Notes under the pieces: model-generated | Told to the model about the DNA's origin: nothing | What the model saw: the letters and a program-made list of their open reading frames with translations, nothing else | Database searches by the model: none | Made by a program: the position numbers and the translations under genes | In this document: in pieces, positions 16,599-25,511 of the stretch | How the letters are laid out: each line of letters starts with the position of its first letter | Numbering within the stretch: the first letter of the stretch is position 1 | Source of the DNA: an uncultured Clostridia bacterium | GTDB taxonomy: Bacteria; Bacillota; Clostridia; Christensenellales; Borkfalkiaceae | Direction of reading: 5' to 3' | Assembly (NCBI GenBank): GCA_934247935.1 | Contig: CAKQKE010000004.1 | Coordinates: 129,282-193,281, forward strand | DNA length: 64,000 nt

Positions 16599-19160
16599 TT
16601 ACCGGACGGTCGGGGTTGTTGTTTCGTGCCTGAGTTTTTTCATCAGATACAAAAAGAATTTTTCAAACGGGAAGTCGAATTGTATTATACAAATTATTAT
16701 AAGTATGTATTGCCAATTATCTTTAAACGGCAAAATGCTTTCGAGTCTGAAGAACGCCGAATCCAAAAAGAATAAAGCCCACACGATGGTTATCGTGAAA
16801 ATAAACGCCATCATAATGCCGCGGTAGGTGTTAAACGGTTCGCACATCCTGAACAAGAAAACAACTCCTCCGAAAGTCAGCACGAGTACCGACAAAGTTT
16901 GTGCGAATTCGGGAGAAATCTGCATGTGCAGATACTTTGTTATTATTTGCATCAAATACACATTAAGCACGAGAATTACTGCGCCGGGTAGGGCGTTGGT
17001 AAGCACTGTCGCCGTAAAATTTCCCGATATTCGTTTTGCGTTGGGTTGAATGGATAAAATTATCGACGGCAAACCGATTACGCAACTTTCAAGCATAAGC
17101 ATCATACTCGGGTTAAACGGATAAGTCGATTTTCTGAGTATTGTGATTATTGCGAAAATCGCCGTAAACAACGTTTTCATAAGGTACAGCGACGAAGAAG
17201 ACTGAATGTTGTTTACTACGCGTCTTCCCTCGTTTACCACGCTCGGCAGAGATGAAAAGTCGTTGTTCATAAGCACAAGGTGGGCGATATGTCTCGTCGC
17301 TTCCGAGCCCGACGCAACCGTAACAGAGCAGTCCGATTCTTTCATGGCGAGTATGTCGTTTACGCCGTCGCCCGTCATTGCCACGGTGTGTCCGTGAGCC
17401 TTTAACGATTTGATGAGTATAGCCTTTTGCTCGGGGGAAACTCTGCCGAATACCGTATATTCAGAAGCGACGTTAAACACCTCTTTTTCGTTGAGTCCGT
17501 CGAGGTTGATATATTTGTCGGAATTATTTACGCCTGCGCGCCTTGCTATTTCCGACACGGTTACGGGGTCGTCGCCAGAGATGATTTTTATTTGTACGTC
17601 GTTGTCTTTAAACCATTTAATAGTGCTGATCGCGTCTTCCCTTATGTTGTCTTCAAAATAAATAAGGGCATATGGTAGCAGTTCAGAGGGGAGTTTTTCG
17701 TTTTCGATATAGCCGTCGGAGCGGGCGATTAAAATGACCCTTCTTCCTTTAGTCGTTTGCGCTTTGATTTTTACCTCTATATTTTTTGGAATTTTTTTAA
17801 GCACGAAATCGGGTGCGCCCATCACGAAAGTGCCGTTATCGACAAAACTTACAGCCGAATATTTCCTTTCCGAAGAAAACGGAATAGTCGCTTTTGGTAT
17901 ATATTTCGCGCTTACGCCGTAACGGTCGTTTAATGCGATTGCCGTTTGGTTGTTGTCGCTAAGTGCTCCCAGCATGCTCGAAATTACGTCTTCTATTAAA
18001 TAATTCGTCTCGTCTTTATCTATGTTTTCCTGACCGCATACTTTCATTCTGCCGTCGGTTATCGTGCCCGTTTTGTCGAGACACAACACGTCGACGCGCG
18101 CAAGCATTTCAAGCGAGTACATGTCTTGTACAAGCGTTTTTTTCTTGGTAAGTCTCAACACGCCCACCGCAAGAGCGATAGAAGTAAGCAAAAACATACC
18201 CGACGGAATAAGTCCTATTACCACGGTGGAGGTTTTTAATACCGTTTCCTGAATAAGTTCGGCATGGGTAGAGAAGTTTGCTCCAAGTTTAATCGATTTG
18301 TAGTTGTTGATTGCCATTAAAATCGAAATAGGAATAATGAAAGCGCAAATTGCCTTTATCATCGCGTTCATTGCCGCGGTAAGTTTTGACGGTGCTTTTT
18401 TAAATTTTTTCGCCCTTGCGGAGAGTTTTTGAATATAACTGTCTTCGCCTATTCTTATTGCTCTTATGTATGCGTTGCCGCTCGAAACGAAACTGCCTGC
18501 ATAAAGTTTGTCTCCCACGTTCTTTTTAATGTTATTGGATTCGCCCGTCAAAAGCGATTCGTTTATATCTACGTTGCCTTTTACAAGCACGCTGTCGGTG
18601 GGAATCTGATTGCCCATTGAAATTTTGATTATATCGCCGAGCACTATTTCCGATGCGGGCAATTCACATTCCTTTCCACCGCGCACGACTTGTACGGTAG
18701 GGGCTTTTACAAGCATAAGTTTTTCAACGGCTCGTTTAGAGCGTATTTCCTGAATTATGCCTATAACCATGTTCAACATAAATATTACGGCAAAAACCAT
18801 GTCCGAAAGTTTTGCATGGACAATCAGCAGGGCGATTACGCAAGTGATACACAAAAGGTTGAAAAACGTAAATAAGTTGTTGCAAATAATGCTTAAATAA
18901 GATTTAGAGTTTTTGTTCTTAATCACGTTGACGAGGTTTTGCGCCTTGCGTTTTTCCACTTGCTCTAAAGTAAGACCGTAGTCCGGCTCGGGGGTAAATT
19001 CTTCAAGCGATGAATATTTTTCCTCGGTTTTTTCGTCGTTTGAAAACTCGTCCAAATCAAGCGACGGAGTCCTTACGATATCTTCGGTGGCGGTTGTTTC
19101 GTCGTTTTTTTGCTCGTTATTTTTATTTAAATGTAATTTGTCTTTTAATTTCTCAAACAT
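16599..19160 (-). CDS. P-type cation-transporting ATPase, PSGM-motif clade
   Basis: An 853-residue membrane pump with all catalytic parts: actuator motif TGES (LLTGESNN), phosphorylation site DKTGT with Asp362, nucleotide-domain PFSSERKYSA, and hinge MTGDGVNDILAMKESD. About ten membrane segments fit a P2-like layout. The M4 ion-site motif, PEGL in calcium-type pumps, reads PSGM (residues 319-322), and the M6 region also lacks an obvious calcium-site signature, so the ion cannot be named. Residues 1-65 are a charged, low-complexity cytosolic tail. The start has TCGAGG-like purines upstream but no strong ribosome site. It is divergent from a second, motif-less ATPase, with 432 bases between them. 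Confidence 0.85.
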   Translation of the reverse strand: MFEKLKDKLHLNKNNEQKNDETTATEDIVRTPSLDLDEFSNDEKTEEKYSSLEEFTPEPDYGLTLEQVEKRKAQNLVNVIKNKNSKSYLSIICNNLFTFFNLLCITCVIALLIVHAKLSDMVFAVIFMLNMVIGIIQEIRSKRAVEKLMLVKAPTVQVVRGGKECELPASEIVLGDIIKISMGNQIPTDSVLVKGNVDINESLLTGESNNIKKNVGDKLYAGSFVSSGNAYIRAIRIGEDSYIQKLSARAKKFKKAPSKLTAAMNAMIKAICAFIIPISILMAINNYKSIKLGANFSTHAELIQETVLKTSTVVIGLIPSGMFLLTSIALAVGVLRLTKKKTLVQDMYSLEMLARVDVLCLDKTGTITDGRMKVCGQENIDKDETNYLIEDVISSMLGALSDNNQTAIALNDRYGVSAKYIPKATIPFSSERKYSAVSFVDNGTFVMGAPDFVLKKIPKNIEVKIKAQTTKGRRVILIARSDGYIENEKLPSELLPYALIYFEDNIREDAISTIKWFKDNDVQIKIISGDDPVTVSEIARRAGVNNSDKYINLDGLNEKEVFNVASEYTVFGRVSPEQKAILIKSLKAHGHTVAMTGDGVNDILAMKESDCSVTVASGSEATRHIAHLVLMNNDFSSLPSVVNEGRRVVNNIQSSSSLYLMKTLFTAIFAIITILRKSTYPFNPSMMLMLESCVIGLPSIILSIQPNAKRISGNFTATVLTNALPGAVILVLNVYLMQIITKYLHMQISPEFAQTLSVLVLTFGGVVFLFRMCEPFNTYRGIMMAFIFTITIVWALFFLDSAFFRLESILPFKDNWQYILIIICIIQFDFPFEKFFLYLMKKLRHETTTPTVR

Positions 19161-19592
19161 TTTCGACCTCGAATTACGTCTTCTTAATTGCGTTGATTTT
19201 AAAAATTTTGTCTGTATATTTGCTTGATTTATAAGTTCGTATTTGAATTGTTGCGTTTTTACCGCGCTGTTTCCATTATAAGCGGTAAATATGTCTTAAC
19301 GTTCGTTTTGGGGATTATGCGCAAATAGACGTTGTTTCGATATATTTTATCATAAAACGAGTTTTTTTTCAAGTAGTTATGACGGAGAGAGGAAATTTCA
19401 CGAGATATTCGTCGTTTTGGGACGAATTTTGTCTCAAACAAAAGCAAAAGTCGCAGTTTTTGTATAACTATTGACTTATATTTCGTTTTGGTGTATCATT
19501 ATATATTGTAAGATAAAAACGCAGGGCGTTAAATCAAAACGCCTTAAATTGTTTAGTAAAATCGTTTAATCAAAAATTATCGGAGAAAATTA
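19161..19592. other. 432-bp divergent intergenic region between two P-type ATPase genes
   Basis: It holds the promoter for the rightward gene (19471-19499). A TATAAT-like box facing left lies at 19274-19279 without a matching -35 box. I see no further element or coding frame. Confidence 0.5.
19471..19499 (+). promoter_or_regulatory. Sigma-A-type promoter for the degenerate P1B ATPase gene
   Basis: TTGACT, 17-bp spacer, TATCAT; leader of about 85 bases to the ATG at 19593, with CGGAG 8 bases before the start. Confidence 0.7.
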
Positions 19593-21659
19593 ATGCAAAC
19601 CAAACATTTTTATATGGTAGAAAAGTTGGATTCGTCGAAATATCCCGCTCTTGCGACCGAACTTAAAAAAATCAAAGGCGTAGTAAATCTCGAAATAGAC
19701 GAAAGCGGCAATCTTTGTTATACGGTCGACGAGTGGACCGATGAATACGACGTAATGGTAAGCGTGATGAATAAAATTGCGGACGAGGGAGGCGAACTCG
19801 GCTTTATCGACGAGCAGCCTCAAGCCGAAATCGAAGCCGAAATCGAAGCCGAAACCGTCGAAGTAAGCATAGACGGTGAAGAAGATTATTCTCAAGCCGA
19901 AAGCGGGCAAAAAGAAGACAAACAAGAAAACAAAGATAAAAAAGGTAAAAAGGATAAAAAACCCATTACCGAAAGTATGCAAAGGGTAATAGAGTTGTGT
20001 TTTGCACTCGCACTTTTTGTCGTTTACGCTTTTGTAGACCACGGCGGAAATTTTGCAAACGTGCTTTTGCTGTTGGCTTTTGCGGTGTCTGGCTACGAAA
20101 TCCTTTACGACGCCATTTGCGAAATAGCCAATAAAAACATATTAAATACGCATTTGCTGGTTGCGCTGTCGGCGTTGATTTCGCTGTTTGTAGGACAAAC
20201 GCTCGTGGGCGCACTGACCGCATTTATTTATTCGGCGGCATACGTAGTGTGCAAACTTTTCGGTGAAAAATTTTCCTTTAAAGAAACGTTGGGAGAAAAG
20301 TATAAAAACGCGGTATGTTATGCGCTTGTTGACGGCAAGGAAAAACGCACGCCCGCCGCTGAAGTTGCAGTAAACGACGAAATTGTTTTACACAGAGACG
20401 AAACGGCTTATTTCGACTGTAAAATCAGGCAAGGCGACGCAAAAGTCGAGCGCGTAAAAAACGGTAAAACCGAGTACGTGACGGTTAAAAAGGGCGATAG
20501 CATATATTGCGGCGAAAAAATTTACGACGGAGACGTTACGGTAACCGTGACTAAACTTTTTGCCGATACGAATAAGGGGAAAGAAAACAATATCGGCGAA
20601 ATAAAAGGCGTGAAAAAAGAGAAAAAACTCAACTTGATTTTCAATATAATCGTGCTTGTCGCCGGACTTTTAATCACGTTTATATTGCCGATTTTCGATG
20701 AGTACGGCTATGCTTACGGTTTGACTTTAAGTGCGGCAAAAGGCGCGGCGGTTATTGCGCTTGCGGGCATAAATTATTTGACAGATTGCTTTAAAGACGT
20801 CATGTTTAACGCATACGTATGTCTCAAAACCAACAGTATAGAGATAACAAATTTCGACGTTATCGAAAAAACGGCAAAGGCAAAAAGCATTGTTTTCGAT
20901 AAAAACGGCACGCTTACAAGCGGAAACTATAAAGCCGAAGAAAAAGTTTTCGTAAAAGAATACAAAGGCAAACTTATAGAATTGTTGCAATCGGTTTCGG
21001 GTGACGCTCTTCACGAAAATTATCCCTTAAATAAAGGCGATATTACCGTCGGATATTTTGCCGACTTTGAGGACAAGCCGCCCGTTATAGAGCAAGAAGG
21101 CATAAAAATTTATATAAAAAAAGCAGGCGAATTTATCGGCGCGGTAATATATAAAGAAGAAGTGTTCCCCGACAGCGTGGGCGCATGCAGAGAACTTCGC
21201 GATTTGGGTGTAGAAAAAGAATATTTGCTTTCGTCCGAAAGTAAGGAGTATACGTCATACCTGCGCACTAAATTCGGTATGTACAATTCGTTCGGACAAC
21301 TCGACGATGCAAAAAAGGCTGAAAAATTGCAAGCAATAAAGGACGAAGCCGACGGTACCGTTATTTATGTCGGAAATACCGGCAAGCAGGGCGATTTCGT
21401 CACCGTATCCATGGGCAACGGTGCGGCGGACATAGTGGTAAAAAACAGTGAAATTTCTTATCTTCCCATGGCGGTCAAGGTTTCTGAAAGGGCGCGGTTC
21501 TGGCGCAAAACTTGTTTAATTGCCGTTTCGGCATTAAAAGTTTTGTCGCTTGCGGCTATTTTCTTTTTAAATATGGACGCGGCAATCACGGTAAGCATTG
21601 CTTCGGCAGGTATGCTTTTGTGCATGCTTGCGGGAGTGTTTGTCAGAAAGACGGCGTAA
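19593..21659 (+). CDS. P1B-type heavy-metal ATPase homologue with lost catalytic motifs
   Basis: A 688-residue protein laid out like a CadA/ZntA pump. Residues 1-65 resemble an HMA metal-binding domain but have no CxxC. Then come an acidic and lysine-rich linker (about 75-130, including EIEAEIEAE), about four membrane helices, an actuator-like domain, two helices, a haloacid-dehalogenase-like cytosolic region and two last helices. Key motifs fail one by one. The actuator TGES is absent. The CPC metal site in the sixth helix reads GINYLTD. DKTGT is DKNGT (Asp436 kept, Thr to Asn at 20904-20906). The SEHP motif is broken to HENYP. The hinge GDGxND reads GNTGKQG near residue 594, although the following MGNGAADI survives. 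Transport activity looks impossible; a sensor or chaperone role is conceivable. Confidence 0.78.
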   Translation: MQTKHFYMVEKLDSSKYPALATELKKIKGVVNLEIDESGNLCYTVDEWTDEYDVMVSVMNKIADEGGELGFIDEQPQAEIEAEIEAETVEVSIDGEEDYSQAESGQKEDKQENKDKKGKKDKKPITESMQRVIELCFALALFVVYAFVDHGGNFANVLLLLAFAVSGYEILYDAICEIANKNILNTHLLVALSALISLFVGQTLVGALTAFIYSAAYVVCKLFGEKFSFKETLGEKYKNAVCYALVDGKEKRTPAAEVAVNDEIVLHRDETAYFDCKIRQGDAKVERVKNGKTEYVTVKKGDSIYCGEKIYDGDVTVTVTKLFADTNKGKENNIGEIKGVKKEKKLNLIFNIIVLVAGLLITFILPIFDEYGYAYGLTLSAAKGAAVIALAGINYLTDCFKDVMFNAYVCLKTNSIEITNFDVIEKTAKAKSIVFDKNGTLTSGNYKAEEKVFVKEYKGKLIELLQSVSGDALHENYPLNKGDITVGYFADFEDKPPVIEQEGIKIYIKKAGEFIGAVIYKEEVFPDSVGACRELRDLGVEKEYLLSSESKEYTSYLRTKFGMYNSFGQLDDAKKAEKLQAIKDEADGTVIYVGNTGKQGDFVTVSMGNGAADIVVKNSEISYLPMAVKVSERARFWRKTCLIAVSALKVLSLAAIFFLNMDAAITVSIASAGMLLCMLAGVFVRKTA

Positions 21660-21760
21660 AATCAAGTGGTATGAAAATCGAGACGGTTTAAAATTTAATT
21701 GTCGTAATAAAATACGGAGTAAAAGCATAAAGCGAAAAAAATCGGTTTGACCGATAAACT

Positions 21761-21800
21761 TTTTAAATTAAGTCGATACGTTTTAAATTAAGTCGATACG
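21761..21800. repeat. Exact 20-bp tandem duplication
   Basis: TTTTAAATTAAGTCGATACG occurs twice back to back at 21761-21780 and 21781-21800, just before a terminator. Confidence 0.9.
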
Positions 21801-21802
21801 TT

Positions 21803-21834
21803 GCGAGGGGTAAAAATTTGCCCCTCGCTTTTAA
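21803..21834 (+). terminator. Terminator after the degenerate P1B ATPase gene
   Basis: GCGAGGGG (21803-21810) pairs with CCCCTCGC (21821-21828) around a 10-base loop, then TTTT. Confidence 0.75.
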
Positions 21835-21985
21835 AATGAAATCAATTTGTAAACATTGCAATCACGTATACAAAAAAAGTTGTTAAAAAGGGCAGTTTTT
21901 TGGTTGAAATCGATGTGGTGAGGGCAAAAAACATTCGATTTTGAGTAAAAAAAGCAACTTTTTTAATAAATTTTTAAAATTTGTC

Positions 21986-22014
21986 TTGAAAAAAATTTTT
22001 TAATGTGTTATCAT
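21986..22014 (+). promoter_or_regulatory. Sigma-A-type promoter for the GH2 enzyme gene
   Basis: TTGAAA, 17-bp spacer, TATCAT. The leader is about 155 bases and includes a 20-bp-period direct repeat. Confidence 0.65.
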
Positions 22015-22127
22015 ATATGCATTGCGGCTAATAAAGTAAACTTTGCGGCAAATAAAGAATGATAAAGGCAAACAAATGCCGATTAAGCGGAATTTCGGTT
22101 GTTAATAAAGAATTGAAGTTTCGCCGA

Positions 22128-22162
22128 TATTAAAAAACATTTGCCATTATTAAAAAACATTT
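22128..22162. repeat. Short direct repeat with 20-bp period in the GH2 leader
   Basis: TATTAAAAAACATTT at 22128-22142 and again at 22148-22162, ending at the ribosome site of the GH2 gene. Confidence 0.75.
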
Positions 22163-22176
22163 CAGGAGACTTATTT

Positions 22177-23925
22177 ATGAGAAACGAATACCCGAGACCG
22201 GAACTTGTCAGGTCAAATTGGCTCAACCTTAACGGAGAATGGGATTTTGAATTCGACTTTGGCAACAGCGGAATTACCATATGGGATTTTTACATAGAAA
22301 GCAACAAACTTTTCAGATTCGAGGAAATGCAGAAAAAGCAATTTTCCAAAAAAATCAACGTGCCGTTCTGCCCCGAAAGCAAGTTGTCGGGTATTGAATA
22401 TAAAGATTTTATAAACGGCTGTTGGTACAAAAAAGAAGTTGATATTCCCGATGGTTGGAAAGGCAGGGTGCTTTTGCATTTCGAAGCGGCTTATTATGAA
22501 ACTTACGTCGTTGTAAACGGCAAAGTTTTAGGTAACCACAAGGGCGGTTACACTCCGTTTACTTTCGATATTACCGACTGCATCGAAAACGGCAAAGCGC
22601 AAATTCTCGTGCATTGCTCGGGTGACCCGAGAGACAGGTTGCAACCTTCGGGTAAGCAATCCATCACCTACGAATCGCACGGCTGTTTTTATACTCGTTC
22701 GACGGGCATCTGGCAAACGGTCTGGATTGAAAACGTACCCGATACTTATCTCACGGCAATCAAAACCGACAGCGACACAGACAATAAAAAACTCAACGCA
22801 AAACTCACTTTCAATGCTCTCGGAGACAAAAAAGTCACGCTTAAAGCGTCGTTCGGGGGTAAGCCGATGGGAGAAGTCACGGCTGTCACCACGATGAAAG
22901 AAGTATACGTTCAACTTCCCGTTCGTTCGCTTAAACTTTGGGACGTAAAAACCCCCAATTTGTACGATTTGACGATAACCGTTGAGAGTGAAAGCGGCAA
23001 AGACGAGATTACTTCTTACTTCGGTATGAGAAAAATCGAACTCGACGAAACCTGTCTTAAACTCAACGGAAAGAAAATTATGCAAAGACTCGTGCTTGAC
23101 CAGGGTTATTATCCGGACGGCATTTATACCGCTCCTACCGACGAGGATTTGAAGAAAGACATTTTGATTTCGCAAAGACTCGGTTTTAACGGCGCAAGAC
23201 TCCACCAGAAAGTATTTGAAAGAAGATTTTTATATTACTGTGACAAACTCGGCTATATAGTTTGGGGCGAATATCCAAGTTGGAATTTCGACCACACAAC
23301 GGACAGGGCATTGCAATATTATTTGCCCGAATGGCTGGAATCTGTTGAAAGAGACTACAATCACCCCGCGATTATAGGCTGGTGTCCCACAAACGAAAAC
23401 TGGAAAATCAACAAGTCCGACCAATGCGACGCATTTATTAAGCAACTTTATCTCGAGACAAAAAGATACGACACATACAGACCCGTCATCGACGTAAGTT
23501 GGAATTACCACGTACAAACGGATATTTTCGATACTCACGATTACGTTCAGGATACGGCTGAATTCCGCAAGAGATACGGCAAATGGGAGGACGGAAAGTG
23601 CTTCGAGCAGTTCAACCAAAAATACGACGGTCAACCTTACTTCCTCAGCGAGTACGGCGGAATTAAGTGGTCGCTTAAAGACGACGGCTGGGGTTACGGC
23701 GACGGACCTAAGACGGTCGAAGAGTTTGTAAAGAGATACAACAGTTTCACAAAAACGTTGCTTTCAAACCCGAGAATGTGTGCGCTTTGCTATACTCAAC
23801 TTTACGACGTAGAGCAAGAGCAAAACGGTCTTTACAACTATGACAGAACGCCCAAGTTCAGCGAAGAAATCATGGACGATTTCAAAAAGAACATGACAAA
23901 AAAAGCGGCAATCGAAAAAGAATAA
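22177..23925 (+). CDS. Glycoside hydrolase family 2 enzyme (beta-galactosidase or related)
   Basis: A 582-residue GH2 enzyme in three domains: sugar-binding jelly roll (WLNLNGEWDFEFD, CWYKKEVDIP, GGYTPFTFDIT), an immunoglobulin-like domain opening after GIWQTVWIE, and a TIM barrel. The catalytic acid/base is Glu407 in PTNENW and the nucleophile Glu492 in FLSEYGG, both intact. It is shorter than LacZ and lacks the LacZ C-terminal domain. No signal peptide is present, so it acts inside the cell on imported oligosaccharides. Substrate cannot be fixed: beta-galactoside, glucuronide or arabinopyranoside are possible. The start at 22177 has AGGAG 8 bases upstream; an in-frame TTG at 22141 does not. 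It has its own promoter and no sugar-transport neighbour. Confidence 0.88.
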   Translation: MRNEYPRPELVRSNWLNLNGEWDFEFDFGNSGITIWDFYIESNKLFRFEEMQKKQFSKKINVPFCPESKLSGIEYKDFINGCWYKKEVDIPDGWKGRVLLHFEAAYYETYVVVNGKVLGNHKGGYTPFTFDITDCIENGKAQILVHCSGDPRDRLQPSGKQSITYESHGCFYTRSTGIWQTVWIENVPDTYLTAIKTDSDTDNKKLNAKLTFNALGDKKVTLKASFGGKPMGEVTAVTTMKEVYVQLPVRSLKLWDVKTPNLYDLTITVESESGKDEITSYFGMRKIELDETCLKLNGKKIMQRLVLDQGYYPDGIYTAPTDEDLKKDILISQRLGFNGARLHQKVFERRFLYYCDKLGYIVWGEYPSWNFDHTTDRALQYYLPEWLESVERDYNHPAIIGWCPTNENWKINKSDQCDAFIKQLYLETKRYDTYRPVIDVSWNYHVQTDIFDTHDYVQDTAEFRKRYGKWEDGKCFEQFNQKYDGQPYFLSEYGGIKWSLKDDGWGYGDGPKTVEEFVKRYNSFTKTLLSNPRMCALCYTQLYDVEQEQNGLYNYDRTPKFSEEIMDDFKKNMTKKAAIEKE

Positions 23926-23953
23926 AAAAATTCAATAGTAAAATAATAAATGA

Positions 23954-24002
23954 TAGCAGGGGATGAAATATTTTCCTGCTATTACTTTATTTTGCTTTTT
24001 TA
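23954..24002 (+). terminator. Probable terminator after the GH2 gene
   Basis: TAGCAGG pairs with CCTGCTA (23975-23981) over a 14-base loop, followed by T-rich sequence ending in TTTTTT. Confidence 0.55.
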
Positions 24003-24141
24003 TTTTAAAGTCAAGCGGCGGACGAAGTGGACGGTAAAGAAGATAAACGATAAAACAGATACGCCGGTAAAATAACGAACGAAGTTAAACATTAAAGCAT
24101 ATTATTTTATTACAAATATATTACGATAAACGGAGAGGAAA

Positions 24142-24930
24142 ATGTTCGGAAAAAAGAAAAAGAAATCAGGCTTGGCTCTCGGCAGCGGCGGAACGAAAGG
24201 CATGGCTCATCTCGGCGTGCTTAAAGCCTTTGAAGAAGAGGGTATTAAATTCGACATGGTGGCGGGTACGAGTATCGGCAGCATTGTCGGCGGATTATAT
24301 GCGTGCGGCGTAAGTGTGAGAGAAATGCTTGAAATGTTGCGCTTGTTTGATTTTACAGACCCGCAAATGCTGTTTATGATGACTTTGGGCGGCACTCCCG
24401 TCGAAAGCGTACTTTATAAAATCACCGGCGGTAAGGAATTCGACGAAACCAAAATACCGTTTAAGGCGGTGGCGGTCGATAAAGATTCCGGCGAGGTTGT
24501 GATAATCGACAGCGGAAGATTGAGTAAGGCTATGGCGGCGTCGAGTGCGATTCTTCCGGTATTCAGACCGGTCGACGTAAACGGCAGGCAGTGTATTGAC
24601 GGGGCTTATCTCAACGCAGTTCCCGCCGACGTGTGCAAAAATATGGGTGCGGATTTTGTGTTGAGCGTAAATTTGTCGGGCGAACAAAGAATGAACAGCG
24701 CAACGAAACCCACTTTAGATAAACTTTATCCCGACAATAAAGTGCCGCTTTTCGACAGGCTGAAATATATGTACGACAATTCCGACTACATTTTGTCTCC
24801 CGATTTATCGGCGTACAGAAGCATGAACATAAAGGGTATGGACGATATGTACGATATAGGGTACAATATTGCAAAAGAAAAAATGCCCGAAATTGTTTCG
24901 GCTTTAAACAAAAACGGCTTTAAATTTTAG
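24142..24930 (+). CDS. Patatin-like phospholipase family protein (RssA type)
   Basis: A 262-residue serine lipid acyl hydrolase with the Ser-Asp dyad. The oxyanion loop reads GSGGTKG (near residue 16), the nucleophile is Ser44 in GTSIGS, and the catalytic Asp153 is in DGAYLNAVP. Family members cleave phospholipids or lysophospholipids at the membrane face; there is no export signal. GGAGAGGA lies before the ATG. It is alone between two terminators. Length suits the small bacterial patatins without extra domains. Confidence 0.9.
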   Translation: MFGKKKKKSGLALGSGGTKGMAHLGVLKAFEEEGIKFDMVAGTSIGSIVGGLYACGVSVREMLEMLRLFDFTDPQMLFMMTLGGTPVESVLYKITGGKEFDETKIPFKAVAVDKDSGEVVIIDSGRLSKAMAASSAILPVFRPVDVNGRQCIDGAYLNAVPADVCKNMGADFVLSVNLSGEQRMNSATKPTLDKLYPDNKVPLFDRLKYMYDNSDYILSPDLSAYRSMNIKGMDDMYDIGYNIAKEKMPEIVSALNKNGFKF

Positions 24931-24987
24931 CGATTTTACTGCAATTTTACATTTTTAAAATTTATGTTTATATCAGAATGGTTCAAT

Positions 24988-25034
24988 AAAAAACACACTG
25001 CGGCAGAGTATTTGCTTTGCGGTGTGTTTTTTAT
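24988..25034 (+). terminator. Terminator after the patatin gene
   Basis: AAAAAACACAC at the left pairs with GTGTGTTTTTT at the right, extended by a GC-containing inner stem; the T-run is part of the right arm. Confidence 0.75.
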
Positions 25035-25131
25035 TGGCGATAAACTATGCGACCGCATAATTTTATACAATGCCATTATATGTGGAAATATATAGCATTT
25101 TGGCGATTATGGTGTCAAAAACGGACGAAAT

Positions 25132-25189
25132 TGTGGATAAATAGGCTAAAAAAAGGCGAGTTATCCACAATGGAGTCGAGTTGTCCACA
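25132..25189. promoter_or_regulatory. Cluster of three DnaA boxes
   Basis: TGTGGATAA at 25132-25140 (consensus TTATCCACA on the minus strand), TTATCCACA at 25161-25169 (exact consensus) and TTGTCCACA at 25181-25189 (one mismatch). A weaker TGTGGAAAT is at 25081-25089. Spacing between the first two is 29 bases and between the next two 20 bases. Confidence 0.65.
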
Positions 25190-25361
25190 ATTTTATGCAT
25201 AAAAATCGGTTTATAGAACAAACGTTTTGACAGCCTTTTGACGAATTATTACGTTTAAACAATCGACTGAGATATTAATGTGCTGAAAATCGACAAATTA
25301 CGACATTTGACCTGAATATTTTATGCGTTTATTCATTATGCATAAAATTTTTAAAGCCAAA

Positions 25362-25390
25362 TTGTTTTGGTATTATTTGCGGTGTATACT
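25362..25390 (+). promoter_or_regulatory. Promoter upstream of the amidase gene
   Basis: TTGTTT, 17-bp spacer, TATACT. CGGAGA follows at 25405-25410 but precedes a short GTG frame (25422-25505) rather than the amidase start. Confidence 0.55.
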
Positions 25391-25511
25391 CAATAAAATA
25401 ATATCGGAGAAAAATCCGACGGTGGGTTACCCGTACAAGGGTAAAAACAAAACGGCAAAAACATTTAATATGCATATTAAATTGATCCGCTTATCGTCGG
25501 CGTAACAAATT

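Larger units (their letters stand above)
21660..22176. other. 517-bp intergenic region between the degenerate ATPase and GH2 genes
   Basis: It contains an exact 20-bp tandem duplication, a terminator, a promoter and a second short tandem repeat (all listed separately). No coding frame stands out. Confidence 0.6.
24931..25511. other. 581-bp intergenic region with DnaA boxes
   Basis: It contains a terminator (24988-25034), three DnaA-box-like 9-mers (25132-25189), AT-rich sequence and a promoter (25362-25390). A 60-codon frame at 25323-25505 is in phase with the following gene but ends in TAA 6 bases before it; I do not regard it as a gene. Confidence 0.6.

Noticed and set aside
25081..25200. 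Chromosomal origin oriC
   Set aside because: DnaA boxes are present, but gene direction does not switch and dnaA/dnaN are not adjacent; kept only as a DnaA-box cluster.
25323..25505. Small gene before the amidase
   Set aside because: 60 codons without family likeness; the only ribosome site would start it internally at a GTG, leaving 27 residues.
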